From assembly GCA_963772675.1 (NCBI GenBank), contig CAVYYF010000006.1, forward strand, positions 62,001 through 126,000: a stretch of 64,000 nt of DNA, given 5' to 3'. Below are positions 18,381-28,444 of the stretch, piece by piece. Origin of the DNA: JAKAGZ01 sp963772675. GTDB taxonomy: Bacteria > Bacteroidota > Ignavibacteria > Ignavibacteriales > Ignavibacteriaceae. The notes below the pieces were generated by a model. It made no database searches. It had not been told where the DNA came from and saw only the letters and a list, made by a program, of their open reading frames with translations. Position numbers and translations under genes: made by a program. Every line of letters starts with the position of its first letter. The first letter of the stretch is position 1.

Positions 18381-19810
18381 TTATCCGTTCCTTTCTTATG
18401 CTTTTCGGTAATTTCTGAAACTATTTCATTCCTTAAATTCATCAGCTTAGAACTAACGCCTATTTTATAAATATGAGGATTTTCAAATCTCTTGTGTTCT
18501 TCGGGTAATCTGTTCAACCTCTCTTTTACATATTCGGAAATTTCGTGGACTGATTTTTCTTCGAGTAGAATCGCTCCATTCGCGTAAACCTTTGATTGCA
18601 AAATTTCCTTCTTCATATTTTTCACTTCGCTGCTTTTTAGAGGCTGCAAGGGATGAAAAATCCTTTCAGGATCATTTTCATCATTCAACAAAATCCCGTC
18701 CGCATAGAAATTTCCATTGCCATTAAAATACCTATGAATTTTTTTTACACCCGGAAGTGTTATTTTCTCAAAATCCTCCGAGAGCTTAAGATTTGGCCTT
18801 TCGTCAGCCATACTTAGTTTGTAAACGCCATCAAGCGCTGCATCTTTTTGCCCTGTAATTAGACTTGTGCCCACTCCAAAACCATCAATAGGCGCTCCTT
18901 GTTCAATCAAACTTTTTATTAAATATTCATCAAGCTGATTTGAGGCGACTATCTTTACATATTTCAGTCCTGCATCACTTAACATCACTCTAGCTTTCTT
19001 ACTAAGGTATGCAAGGTCACCGCTGTCGAGTCTTACTGCGAAAAGCTTTTGTCCTTTCGCTTCCATTTCCTTTGCAACTGTAATAGCATTAGGAACACCG
19101 CTTCTCAAAGTATCAAACGTATCTACCAGGAGAACACAATTTTGTGGAAAAGCATGTGCAAACTTTCGGAATGCATCTATTTCATCATCATAACTCTGAA
19201 TCCATGAGTGTGCCATGGTACCGGTAGAAGTCATTCCATATGAATATGCACTATAAACATTGGAAGTACTATTGACGCCGCCTATTACTGCAGCTCGACT
19301 CCCGTGAATTGCTGCCATTCCTTGCGCACGTCTCATTCCAAAATCTATAACCATTCTATCCCCTGCCGAATGCCTTAGTCTTGTTGCTTTTGTCGCAATT
19401 AATGACTGGAAATTCAGCACGTTTAATGAGACACTTTCTATCAGTTGGGTTTCAATAATATTTCCTTCGAATCTTACAATAGGTTCAGCGGAAAACACCA
19501 CTTCTCCCTCATTCGGGGCAAATATATCTCCTTTGAAACTGAAATCTTTCAAGTATTCAAGGAAGTCACTCTCAAATCCGATCTTGTTGAGATGGTCAAT
19601 TGCCTCTGCTTCAAATTTGAAATCGGAAATTATTTCCAGCAGATTCTGCAGCCCGGCAAAAATTGTGTAACCTGAACCAAAAGGATTCTTCCTAAAAAAA
19701 TAATCGAAGCAAGCACTTAAATTCTGTCTGCCGTCAAGGAAGTACCCCTGAGCCATTGTCAATTCATAGTGATCTGTAAAAAGCCCGGAATATTTTTCAT
19801 TTAATCTCAT
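18377..19810 (-). CDS. pncB: Nicotinate phosphoribosyltransferase
   Basis: The 477-residue enzyme joins nicotinate to PRPP to give nicotinate mononucleotide, taking the product of the adjacent nicotinamidase. Family motifs are present: FTDHYELTMAQGYF at the N-terminus, DFGMRRAQG, GTMAHSW with the catalytic His region, LLVDTFDT, VRLDSGDL and DGFGVGTSLI. It is the longer NAPRTase form found in many Bacteroidota and Firmicutes. It is the first gene of the pair and is read away from the AAA+ gene, so the 215-bp gap upstream carries divergent promoters. Confidence 0.95.
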   Translation of the reverse strand: MRLNEKYSGLFTDHYELTMAQGYFLDGRQNLSACFDYFFRKNPFGSGYTIFAGLQNLLEIISDFKFEAEAIDHLNKIGFESDFLEYLKDFSFKGDIFAPNEGEVVFSAEPIVRFEGNIIETQLIESVSLNVLNFQSLIATKATRLRHSAGDRMVIDFGMRRAQGMAAIHGSRAAVIGGVNSTSNVYSAYSYGMTSTGTMAHSWIQSYDDEIDAFRKFAHAFPQNCVLLVDTFDTLRSGVPNAITVAKEMEAKGQKLFAVRLDSGDLAYLSKKARVMLSDAGLKYVKIVASNQLDEYLIKSLIEQGAPIDGFGVGTSLITGQKDAALDGVYKLSMADERPNLKLSEDFEKITLPGVKKIHRYFNGNGNFYADGILLNDENDPERIFHPLQPLKSSEVKNMKKEILQSKVYANGAILLEEKSVHEISEYVKERLNRLPEEHKRFENPHIYKIGVSSKLMNLRNEIVSEITEKHKKGTDK

Positions 19811-20025
19811 TTAACACCATACTTTTGAATCAAACTAATATAAGGCATTTCAAGCTATTTTAAAACCCTCAGCTTAACTTCATTTATGATTACGCTATAT
19901 TATAAGTGAGAAAAAGGAATCGTTTTGCATTATTTACACTTTCTTTTATTAAAAATTATTAAACCTTATATTAAGTATTATAACGCACACTTATTTATAA
20001 GAAATCAATTTTCAGGGAATTAATT

Positions 20026-23000
20026 TTGACCCTTCGAAGCAGCAATTTGGTTACCGACGAACTTGAAGAATTACTAATTGAAGCATATGAGCATTTAAAA
20101 CATGGCCGTTTCAGAATGGCGTTAACAGCTGCAAGCAAGGTTTACAAGCAAAGTCCGGATAACTATAAAGCAGCTATGTGCCTCGCCCGGGCCACCCTGG
20201 AAAATGGCGCTCCTGCCCGTGCTCTTCAACTGGCTAATATTGCAGTTGAAATAAGCAATGACGATGTAAATTCATATCTATACCGGGGCTACCTGCTAAT
20301 GCGAATGAGTATTTTTGATGGCGCACTATCTGACCTGGATTATGCAATATTACGCAAACCTGATTTAATTTCCTGGGCGTTCTTAAATAAAGCAAGAACT
20401 CTTGCTGGTCTGGGAAGGTTTTTTGAGGCCCTTGAAGAAATTGAAAAAGCAAATGAGTCTGATTCTGAGGAGACTAATCAGATAATAAAAGTCAGAGAAT
20501 ATTTAAGAAGATCGCTTGGCTATGGTAAAGGATATCTTAGTGGTATTTACGAAAAGAAAACACCTGTGATGGAAGAAGCTGAGGATGCTCTCAAGGAAAA
20601 AGAATACTGGTTTTCGTTGTGGGCTGCAAAGAATATTTTAAAAACACCGTCAGAAAAGAAAGATCATTCAAAAGCAAAATTATTGGAACTGGAATCCCTG
20701 CTTGGGATGTTCCAGGTACGTTTTGCATTTCAAAAGGCTAAGGAGATTGAAAATGAATTCAAAGATAATGAACACTTTCAGAATATTTACCAAAGAATAC
20801 TTAAGTTCTTCCCTGAAGAACAGATAATAACAAGCGTGGAAGAACCTATACATTCCCCCAGCGGAAGGACAGACACAGTAATAAAGGCCAACAAATTTTT
20901 CAATATTAATTATGCCAGAACTTATGACCTGATAGAAAACATCCGAAGCGGAAGGAGAACTTATCTTTTACAATTCAGCGAAGAGACAATTACCTATATC
21001 GGCGTTGAAGTTATTTTTGAAAACCCTTTCTATAATCAACGAAATGAGAATATAAATGGTCTTGCTATATGGTTACTGAATGATCGAGAAGTCGGGAGAC
21101 ATCACTTCAACATTGACCTGGAAAAAAACTGGAAGACTGTTGAGTTTGTACAGAGTTGGGGAACTGATACTCCGGGATTCTGGAGCAGAGGCCAGGGAAG
21201 AGTAGATATTTATCTGGACAATAATATTGTTTGTTCACGGTGGTTTTTAATAGGTCATTCTGAAGTAGTAAATTTTGAAGATATTGAAAAACCCGATGGT
21301 TTTGGGCAATATGAAAGACCCACAACTGAACAACCTCTTTACGTCAAACAAACGTCTCTTGCTTCTCAAGATAACGAATCTCTTGAAGCTCTTCTTTCAA
21401 ACCTGAACACTTTTATAGGACTCGATAGTGTCAAGCAATCAATGCAGGATTTTGTTGCTTACCTGAAATTCATCAAAGAAAGAGAAAAACTTGGACTTAA
21501 AACTGAAGAAAGTCTTTCTGTGCACAGTATATTTTTAGGTAACCCCGGTACCGGTAAAACTACAATTGCCCGGCTGCTCGGGAAAATTTTCAAAGCTATG
21601 GGGCTTTTGAAAAACGGACACGTAATAGAAGTTGACAGAACCGGCCTAGTAGGACAATACATAGGCGAAACAGCACAGAAAACAGAAAAAGTAATAACAG
21701 AAGCCCTTGGCGGAATACTTTTTATTGATGAAGCATATTCTCTTAAGAAAGCTGGTAATCAACAGGATTTTGGGCAGGAAGCAATCGACGTATTGCTGAA
21801 AAGGATGGAAGATCATAAAGGTGAGTTTGTTGTTATTTGTGCTGGTTACCCTGAAGAAATGAATAGCTTTATTAACTCAAATCCCGGTCTAAAATCAAGA
21901 TTTACTCATTATTTCAATTTTGATGATTACAGCCCTGATGAACTTGTTGAAATATTTAAGCTCATCTCCCGAAAAGAAGAATATGAAATAAAAGAAGTTG
22001 CTATTGAACTTTTGAAAAGAAATTTAACAGCATTATACAGAAACAGGGATAGTTCTTTTGGTAACGCACGTCTCATCAGAAATTATTTTAACGAAGCTAA
22101 AATGCAATTAAGTAAAAGATATCTCAAGTTACAGGAGGCCAAGCGGTCAAAAGAAGCTATGGTAACTATTACTGGAGAAGATATAAAGGCTATTATTGAA
22201 GGAACTACTCTTAAAGAGGTAAAATTTGGAATTGACGAGGAGAATCTTCATAAAGCCATCGCAAAACTAAATGCGCTCACGGGGCTTCAAAATGTTAAAA
22301 ATGAAATAGATCAGATCATTAAGCTAGCTCGTTTATATATTGAACAGGGCGAAAAACTCAGAGAAAAATTCGGGCAACATTTTGTATTTCTTGGAAGTCC
22401 GGGAACGGGCAAAACTACCGTTGCAAGAATTTTTTCCGAAATTTATTCTGCTTTGGGAATTTTATCAAAAGGTCACCTCGTAGAAGCTGACCGATCTGCA
22501 TTGGTCTCGGGTTATATTGGACAGACTGCACAAAAAACAACAGAAATGATTGACAGGGCAATTGGTGGAACTCTTTTACTTGATGAAGCATATTCACTTA
22601 TAAAAAAAGGTGATGGAAATGGATCCGATTTTGGCAAGGAAGCAATAGATACATTATTGAAAAGGATGGAAGATGACAGGGGAAATTTTCTTGTAATAGC
22701 TACAGGTTATACTGAAGAGATGAAAGATTTTTTGATCAGCAACCCCGGAATTAAATCAAGGTTTACAAGAGAAATAGTTTTTGAAGATTATACACCTGAC
22801 GAACTACTCGAAATATCAAGAAAATATATCGAGCAAAAAGGCCATATATTAAGTTCTGAAATTGAAGCAATTTTGAAAAAATATTTTAATGAAATCTACA
22901 GAACTCGTGATAGAAGTTTTGGTAATGCCAGATTAATAAGAAATCTTGTCGACAGCATACTTAAAAATCAATTGTTAAGAATAGCCGACCTCCCTGCCAA

Positions 23001-23928
23001 TAAAAGGGAAGTATTTGTGATGAAGGAAATCAAGATTTTAGATGTTGAACCACTCATAAAATTCAGAAAGGAAAAGGAGGCTGCTGAAATACAGGGCAAT
23101 CCTGAACTTCTTGATGAATACCTGAATGAATTGAGCGAGTTGACAGGGCTGAAATCTGTTAAGCATTCTGTAGAAAAACTAATAAGCAGCTTAAAAGTTG
23201 CAAAACTAAGAAAAGAAAGGGGCCTGAAAGTAATTCCAAAAAATCTTCACTCGGTTTTTTTAGGTAACCCGGGCACAGGTAAAACAACTATTGCCAGGCT
23301 CTTGAGCAAGATCTATAAAGAAATGGGAATACTTGGGAAGGGTCATCTTATCGAAGTTGACAGAACAGGGCTTGTTGCTGGGTATGTCGGCCAAACAGCT
23401 GTTAAGACCGATAAAGTAATCGAAAGCGCAATGGGTGGAACACTTTTTATAGATGAGGCTTATTCCTTGGCCAGAGGCGGGAATGATTTCGGACAGGAGG
23501 CTTTAGATACTTTGTTAAAAAGAATGGAAGATCATGCCGGAAAATTCGTGGTTATTGTAGCCGGATATACAGAAGAAATGAAAGAATTTATACAGTTCAA
23601 TCCCGGTTTACAATCAAGGTTTACAAACTTTTTTAATTTTGATGATTACACTCCTAGACAAATGCTTGAAATTGCTCTTGTAATTAGTACAAAGGCTGGT
23701 TATGATCTTGATGAAGGTGCCTGGCAATTACTGCTTGAAATATTTAATGGTCTTTACAAGGAACGAGACAAGAGTTTCGGGAATGCAAGGACAGTCAGGA
23801 ATATTTTATATAAAGCAATTTCAAACCAGGAAGAACGAATTCTCACACTAAATAATCCAACCAATGAAGAATTAAGCACAATTGCTTTCGAAGATGTTGA
23901 GAAGATTAGTTATTTGGAATTTAAGTAA
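20026..23928 (+). CDS. TPR protein with three CbxX/CfqX-type AAA+ ATPase domains
   Basis: The 1300-residue protein starts at a TTG codon with an AGGGA site 7 bp upstream. Residues about 10-165 are TPR-like helices; 290-425 form a beta-rich domain I do not recognise. Three AAA+ modules follow, with Walker A at about 505 (GNPGTGKTT), 790 (GSPGTGKTT) and 1080 (GNPGTGKTT), Walker B as ILFIDEAYS, TLLLDEAYS and TLFIDEAYS, and sensor/arginine-finger regions (NPGLKSRF, NPGIKSRF, NPGLQSRF). All three look catalytically intact. The CbbX/SpoVK/EccA family remodels protein complexes, usually from single or double AAA modules. Client unknown. The TPRs may recruit clients, possibly the kinase-TPR proteins next door, but that is only proximity. 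Confidence 0.9.
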   Translation: MTLRSSNLVTDELEELLIEAYEHLKHGRFRMALTAASKVYKQSPDNYKAAMCLARATLENGAPARALQLANIAVEISNDDVNSYLYRGYLLMRMSIFDGALSDLDYAILRKPDLISWAFLNKARTLAGLGRFFEALEEIEKANESDSEETNQIIKVREYLRRSLGYGKGYLSGIYEKKTPVMEEAEDALKEKEYWFSLWAAKNILKTPSEKKDHSKAKLLELESLLGMFQVRFAFQKAKEIENEFKDNEHFQNIYQRILKFFPEEQIITSVEEPIHSPSGRTDTVIKANKFFNINYARTYDLIENIRSGRRTYLLQFSEETITYIGVEVIFENPFYNQRNENINGLAIWLLNDREVGRHHFNIDLEKNWKTVEFVQSWGTDTPGFWSRGQGRVDIYLDNNIVCSRWFLIGHSEVVNFEDIEKPDGFGQYERPTTEQPLYVKQTSLASQDNESLEALLSNLNTFIGLDSVKQSMQDFVAYLKFIKEREKLGLKTEESLSVHSIFLGNPGTGKTTIARLLGKIFKAMGLLKNGHVIEVDRTGLVGQYIGETAQKTEKVITEALGGILFIDEAYSLKKAGNQQDFGQEAIDVLLKRMEDHKGEFVVICAGYPEEMNSFINSNPGLKSRFTHYFNFDDYSPDELVEIFKLISRKEEYEIKEVAIELLKRNLTALYRNRDSSFGNARLIRNYFNEAKMQLSKRYLKLQEAKRSKEAMVTITGEDIKAIIEGTTLKEVKFGIDEENLHKAIAKLNALTGLQNVKNEIDQIIKLARLYIEQGEKLREKFGQHFVFLGSPGTGKTTVARIFSEIYSALGILSKGHLVEADRSALVSGYIGQTAQKTTEMIDRAIGGTLLLDEAYSLIKKGDGNGSDFGKEAIDTLLKRMEDDRGNFLVIATGYTEEMKDFLISNPGIKSRFTREIVFEDYTPDELLEISRKYIEQKGHILSSEIEAILKKYFNEIYRTRDRSFGNARLIRNLVDSILKNQLLRIADLPANKREVFVMKEIKILDVEPLIKFRKEKEAAEIQGNPELLDEYLNELSELTGLKSVKHSVEKLISSLKVAKLRKERGLKVIPKNLHSVFLGNPGTGKTTIARLLSKIYKEMGILGKGHLIEVDRTGLVAGYVGQTAVKTDKVIESAMGGTLFIDEAYSLARGGNDFGQEALDTLLKRMEDHAGKFVVIVAGYTEEMKEFIQFNPGLQSRFTNFFNFDDYTPRQMLEIALVISTKAGYDLDEGAWQLLLEIFNGLYKERDKSFGNARTVRNILYKAISNQEERILTLNNPTNEELSTIAFEDVEKISYLEFK

Positions 23929-24075
23929 TTATTAAACATCGTGATATTATACTACTACAATTTTGATAACACCCATACTCCAAAAACAAAATTTATTAAT
24001 TCTGAATAAGACGATTTATAGTAACGAAAAATCACAAGTGGGAATCTCCTTGCAAATGATAAGATTAGCCAGCAA

Positions 24076-24919
24076 TCAAAATGATAATTGATAACTCAAT
24101 TGAATACCACGTGCTAAATCGTATTTAAGCATCGGTAAATTTTGTGCAGTTGATGTATTTTGATCAGTAAAGTCATGCAAAAATAAAAGATCAATCTGAC
24201 TATATAACCACAAAACTGAAAACGAAATCAGGGAAATATTCTTCCATTTATTTGAATTGTAGTACAAATCACGATTAGTTGCAATAACGGCAGGATCAGT
24301 GGCTCTCACGTAGTCAATAAATTTATTGTTAGAATCAACAATAAAATAAAGTGCTGCTGCCAGGGAAGCGGAACTAAGTGTAGTTAGTATTATGCCTTTA
24401 GGTTTTTCTCCAAGATAAAGATGTCCCCATCCGGGTAAAACTAAGTGAACGATACATAGAATATTTAAATTTATTAATATTCTCTTCACTGCGCATTTTT
24501 ACCCGGGCAGAATAAAGGGAGTCAATTTCAGAATCATATTTCTTCTGTTTATTATATTGGGTAATAAAATCCTTTTTAATGCTATCGAAAAAAGTAATGA
24601 TCTTGGGAGAAGTTTTTGCAGAGTCAAGTTCATAATTTTTATCAATTTTCAGAATTGATAAAAAACTATTTTTTGCTGCAAGATTGTCAAGCAGTGAAAA
24701 CTCCGAAATACCTTTCATACGGTAAATTCCTATTAACTGGCTTGGAGTCGGATTATTGGTAAATTTTAACAGGCTGTCCGCTAAATTAATAGTTCCTGGA
24801 TAATCAAAATTTTCGAGTTTTTGTCTAAGAGAATCCAGGGAACTTGCTTTTATTTGAGGAAAACTCTTCGCGGTTAAAAACAGAAGGATAACAAATAATA
24901 ATAATATTTTTTTTATCAT
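24076..24919 (-). pseudogene. Secreted/membrane DUF5683-like protein, interrupted by one frameshift
   Basis: The 5' part (24919-24398) encodes a signal peptide (MIKKILLLFVILLFLTAKSF) and about 130 residues with a TPR-like DSLLKFTNNP region. The 3' part (24489-24076) encodes two or three membrane segments beginning LPGWGHLYLGEKPKG, the hallmark of DUF5683 proteins. The first frame runs off at YRSLSFTRMG exactly where the second gives LVLPGWG. Removing one T from the TTTT run (24437-24440, minus strand) restores RSLSLPGWGHLYLG, and the total span (844 bp) is one base more than a multiple of three. It is a single gene broken by decay or by a sequencing error. Function unknown; probably cell-envelope. 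Confidence 0.8.
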
Positions 24920-25188
24920 CTAAGTAATATCATTCTTTGAAGACACTAAAAGTTATTTAAATTATTATAAAAAGGCATCACCTCTAGCAAATTTAATTAC
25001 TGCTCCAAAAAAAATCAAATACACTCTAAACACTTAAAAATCTTTATATAGTAAGAATTATAATATCCCTCCGCAATATATTACAAACTTTTAGAGAATC
25101 AAAATTCAGCGATAGGATGATTATTTATGGAAGGGGATTTGCAAAAATTAAATCTATCTCATCATTTTCCGTACAAAATCGCCTGATA

Positions 25189-26721
25189 CTAATTCGGGTT
25201 TCTACCTTTTAATTTATCGGTAGTATCAAGATGTATTTTATAATTCAATGTATCTTTTGCTGATATAACTACCTGATCATCCACTTCCCCATACTTAGGA
25301 TTTTTTATGGTCAGTTTATAAGTCGCCGGAAATAATGCAATTGCACTAAGAGGAGTTATTCCTCTCGATTCCCCGTTTATAAAAACTTCACCCCAGGGAT
25401 AAATATTACAATTCAGAAAGCCCAATAAATCATTAAAATTTACTGAAACAGATTCCAGCTTATCCGTAGTTATGTTAATCTTTTTTTCATACGGCGGATA
25501 GTCTGGATGGACCAATTTTAATGTATGCTTTCCAGATTTCAAAGTTAAATAATTATTCTTAAGTGGAGTTTGATCAACTTTCTTACCATCTATGTAGACA
25601 TCTGCCCAAGGCCGACATTCTATAAAAAGTCTGCCATGAGTTATTTTATCTGTATTACTTTTTTTTTCAATCTTTTGTTTTGGAACATCTGCCTGAACAT
25701 TTACAACAGAATCAACGGGAATTTGATTTGTTTTAATTGGCTCTGGTGGGTTAAAGAAATTTGATCTGTAACCCTTGAAAAAACCATGATTATATGCGTA
25801 AGCTGTAATGATAAGCAATGTAAGGACGATTATCGCTACATAATGATACCTGAAAGGACTTCTAATAATTTTAATTTTATCTGAAGACTTTACAGGTTCA
25901 TATTTCTCCCCCTCAATTCCTAAAATGCTCAAAACTTCCAGAGCTGACCCTGCCCGATCACGTATTTTTTTTCTTAGAAGACTATTAATTGCTGGCCTTA
26001 CATCTTCGGGCAAAAGCTGATAAGCGAAATAATTACTGGACTCATTATAATTTAGAATCTTATTAACAGTATCCGAAATTGTTTCTCCGTTGAATGGATT
26101 TTTCCCTGTATATAATTCATAAGCGACAATGCCTGCAGAAAATAAATCAGTATGTAATGTTTTTTCGCCACGTAATTGTTCGGGAGACATATAGCTTGGT
26201 GTGCCAACTATCGAAGAATCCTGAGTTATTTTATTTTCGGTGCTTATCATAGCTAAACCAAAATCGGCAATTTTTAAATGACAATCGCCATTCAATAAAA
26301 TATTTTCTGGTTTTATATCACGATGAATGACATTATTTTGATGAGCTATGTTTAATGCTTTGAAGAGCTGGACCACAATATGCTTTTTATCTTCATTAGT
26401 AAGATCATTCTGATTAATTACATCACGAAGATTTCTGCCATCAAAGTATTCAAAGGATATATAAAAATTTTTATTAAAGGTACCGAAGTCGAGAACCTTT
26501 ACCAGATTAGGATGATCAAGTTTAGCTAAAATTTTTGCTTCTCTTTTAAACCTTTCAAGTATAGTCTTGTCCTGATGATTATCAGTATTAAGCGTTTTAA
26601 GGATTATCTTTTTGCCAAGATAAATATGGTTGGCAAGATAGACACTTGAATGAGTATCTTTCTTCAGGCAATCAATAACCTCAAACTTCTCAAACAATAT
26701 TTCATTTGGTGTATGAGTCAT
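25189..26721 (-). CDS. Membrane-anchored Ser/Thr protein kinase with two PEGA domains
   Basis: The 510-residue kinase has a catalytic domain at about 10-270 (ILKTL Lys, HRDIKPENILL, ADFGLA, TPSYMSPEQLRG), a transmembrane helix near 292-312 (VAIIVLTLLIITAYAY) and two PEGA domains (about 352-420 and 424-495, with RPWADVYIDGKKVDQTPL and YPWGEVFINGESRGITPL) placed outside the cytoplasm, likely for binding wall or surface polymers. It is a different kinase family from the TPR array. Its ATG overlaps the stop of the sigma-54 activator (TAATG), so the pair is translationally coupled and the activator is a plausible partner. Confidence 0.92.
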   Translation of the reverse strand: MTHTPNEILFEKFEVIDCLKKDTHSSVYLANHIYLGKKIILKTLNTDNHQDKTILERFKREAKILAKLDHPNLVKVLDFGTFNKNFYISFEYFDGRNLRDVINQNDLTNEDKKHIVVQLFKALNIAHQNNVIHRDIKPENILLNGDCHLKIADFGLAMISTENKITQDSSIVGTPSYMSPEQLRGEKTLHTDLFSAGIVAYELYTGKNPFNGETISDTVNKILNYNESSNYFAYQLLPEDVRPAINSLLRKKIRDRAGSALEVLSILGIEGEKYEPVKSSDKIKIIRSPFRYHYVAIIVLTLLIITAYAYNHGFFKGYRSNFFNPPEPIKTNQIPVDSVVNVQADVPKQKIEKKSNTDKITHGRLFIECRPWADVYIDGKKVDQTPLKNNYLTLKSGKHTLKLVHPDYPPYEKKINITTDKLESVSVNFNDLLGFLNCNIYPWGEVFINGESRGITPLSAIALFPATYKLTIKNPKYGEVDDQVVISAKDTLNYKIHLDTTDKLKGRNPN

Positions 26722-28220
26722 TAAAGATTTTCGTCAATTTCCTTTAATTTTAATTGAACCCATCTAACAGAAACTCCCAGCGATTTTGCAGTCAGAGTTC
26801 TGTTTCCGTCAAATTCCTTCAACCTCTTTTTAAGTAAAATCTTTTCGAATTCTTTCAAAGTTCTGTTAAATGTTCCATCATCATCAGAACTTTCTTCTAT
26901 CACAATATGCTCCGGTTGTAGTTTATCGGAATCACAAAGAATCAATGCTCTCTGAATTACGTTTTCAAGCTGACGTACATTCCCAGGCCAGGGGTTTTCT
27001 TCAAGCAATTTTAACGCCTGATACGAAATCGGAATATCTTTACTCGAAAATTTGTTTATAAAATGCTTGGTCAACAGCGGGATATCACCTCTTCTTTCTC
27101 TTAAAGGAGGGAGTCTGATTGGGAAAACATTAAGTCTGTAAAATAAATCTTCCCGGAACTTTCCTGACGTTACAAGTTCTTTGAGGTCTTTGTTTGTAGC
27201 TGTAATTACTCTCACATCAACCTTTATTACATGTGTATCACCAAGCCTGATTATTTCTTTATTTTGTAAAACTCGTAAAAGCTTCGCCTGTAAAGCAACT
27301 GATATGTCAGCTATCTCATCCAGGAAAAAAGTACCTTCATTCGCAACTTCAAACAACCCCTTTTTATCCGTTGTAGCTCCTGTAAATGCTCCTTTTTTAT
27401 ATCCAAATAATTCACTTTCGAGTAGAGTATCAGGAATGGATCCGCAAAACTGAGCCAAATAAGGTTTATTAATACGATTACTCAAATTATGTATTGCTTT
27501 TGCAACTATTTCTTTACCTGTACCACTGTCACCTAAAAGTAGAACAGTGGCATCAGATTTAGCAACCTTATGAACTAATGCCGCTAGATTTTTCATTGCC
27601 GGACTTTCGCCAATCAAGTCAGGAATTGATTTTTGAGATTCAATCTGATTTTTTAGAATAAGATTTTCATCCTGCAATTCATCCAGTTGTGTAATTCTAT
27701 CCAGAGCAAGCGAAACAAGGTTTGAAAAGAAATCAAGAAAAACCAGATTGTCATCTGTGAATTCCTTCCTGTTAACGACACTGTCAGCAAGTACCACTCC
27801 CCAGATTTTGTCATTTCTTATTATTGGAACTCCAATAATTGAGGTAATATTATGTAGTTGTATACTCTTAAATTGAGATACATTTGGATCGCTTTGCACA
27901 TTGTGATAAAGACAAGGGGACTTTTTTTCTATCACTTTTTGGAGTATCCCGGATGAAAATACTGAAATATCATCTATTGTTTCCTGTTGATAATTCCGCG
28001 CAGCAACAATAGTAAATTTATTGCTGACATCATCATATTTTACGACCAGTCCCCTTTCAGCATAAATTACTTTCACAACAAGATCCAGAGCATCATTAAT
28101 AAGCGCATTTTCAAAAACAGCAGAATTAAGTGTCTTACTAATTTTATAAAGAGTGTTAAGTTGCTCTTTACTTATAAGCCTGATTTGTTCTAAGTCATCT
28201 TTTTCTTTAATATCTATCAT
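26721..28220 (-). CDS. Sigma-54-dependent transcriptional activator with GAF domain
   Basis: The 499-residue protein has a GAF-like sensor at about 15-175, a AAA+ sigma-54 interaction domain at about 200-430 (Walker A GDSGTGKE 230-237, GAFTGA 277-282, FFLDEI Walker B, FREDLFYRLNVFPIRLPPLRER) and a Fis-type HTH at about 455-497 (LTAKSLGVSVRWVQLKL). It has no receiver domain. The intact GAFTGA loop says it can activate sigma-54 holoenzyme. The coupled PEGA kinase downstream could control it by phosphorylation. Target promoters were not found in the window. Confidence 0.93.
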   Translation of the reverse strand: MIDIKEKDDLEQIRLISKEQLNTLYKISKTLNSAVFENALINDALDLVVKVIYAERGLVVKYDDVSNKFTIVAARNYQQETIDDISVFSSGILQKVIEKKSPCLYHNVQSDPNVSQFKSIQLHNITSIIGVPIIRNDKIWGVVLADSVVNRKEFTDDNLVFLDFFSNLVSLALDRITQLDELQDENLILKNQIESQKSIPDLIGESPAMKNLAALVHKVAKSDATVLLLGDSGTGKEIVAKAIHNLSNRINKPYLAQFCGSIPDTLLESELFGYKKGAFTGATTDKKGLFEVANEGTFFLDEIADISVALQAKLLRVLQNKEIIRLGDTHVIKVDVRVITATNKDLKELVTSGKFREDLFYRLNVFPIRLPPLRERRGDIPLLTKHFINKFSSKDIPISYQALKLLEENPWPGNVRQLENVIQRALILCDSDKLQPEHIVIEESSDDDGTFNRTLKEFEKILLKKRLKEFDGNRTLTAKSLGVSVRWVQLKLKEIDENL

Positions 28221-28255
28221 AACTCAGCTGCCCGATTATAATGTTTATAAATTAA

Positions 28256-28444
28256 TTAACAGTAATTGCAGATGCCGCAGTTTAAGATAACCACCCCGTT
28301 TATCGTTTTAATATAATTTTGAGGATTTAGAGGTTTGGATTTTTGTGCTTCACAGGAAAACACAAAAAATGCAGTTAATATTACTCCAATAAAGTAATAA
28401 ACCTTTTTTTGAATTTGTGACTTTCCAAGGTGAAAAATATTCAT
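28256..28444 (-). CDS. Small putative lipoprotein with a cysteine-rich C-terminus
   Basis: The 62-residue protein has a hydrophobic segment (YYFIGVILTAFFVFSC) that ends in a plausible lipobox Cys, followed by a short mature region of about 30 residues ending in NCGICNYC. The three terminal cysteines (CxxCxxC) suggest metal binding or disulfide chemistry. The start is uncertain, since the ribosome site is poor. It lies 35 bp before the sigma-54 activator in the same direction, so it may be a small envelope sensor for that operon. I do not recognise a family. Confidence 0.55.
   Translation of the reverse strand: MNIFHLGKSQIQKKVYYFIGVILTAFFVFSCEAQKSKPLNPQNYIKTINGVVILNCGICNYC

Noticed and set aside
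19930..19950. Sigma-54 promoter upstream of the AAA+ gene (GGAATCGTTTTGC)
   Set aside because: The GG-to-GC spacing is one base short of the required 10 and the -24 element is poor.
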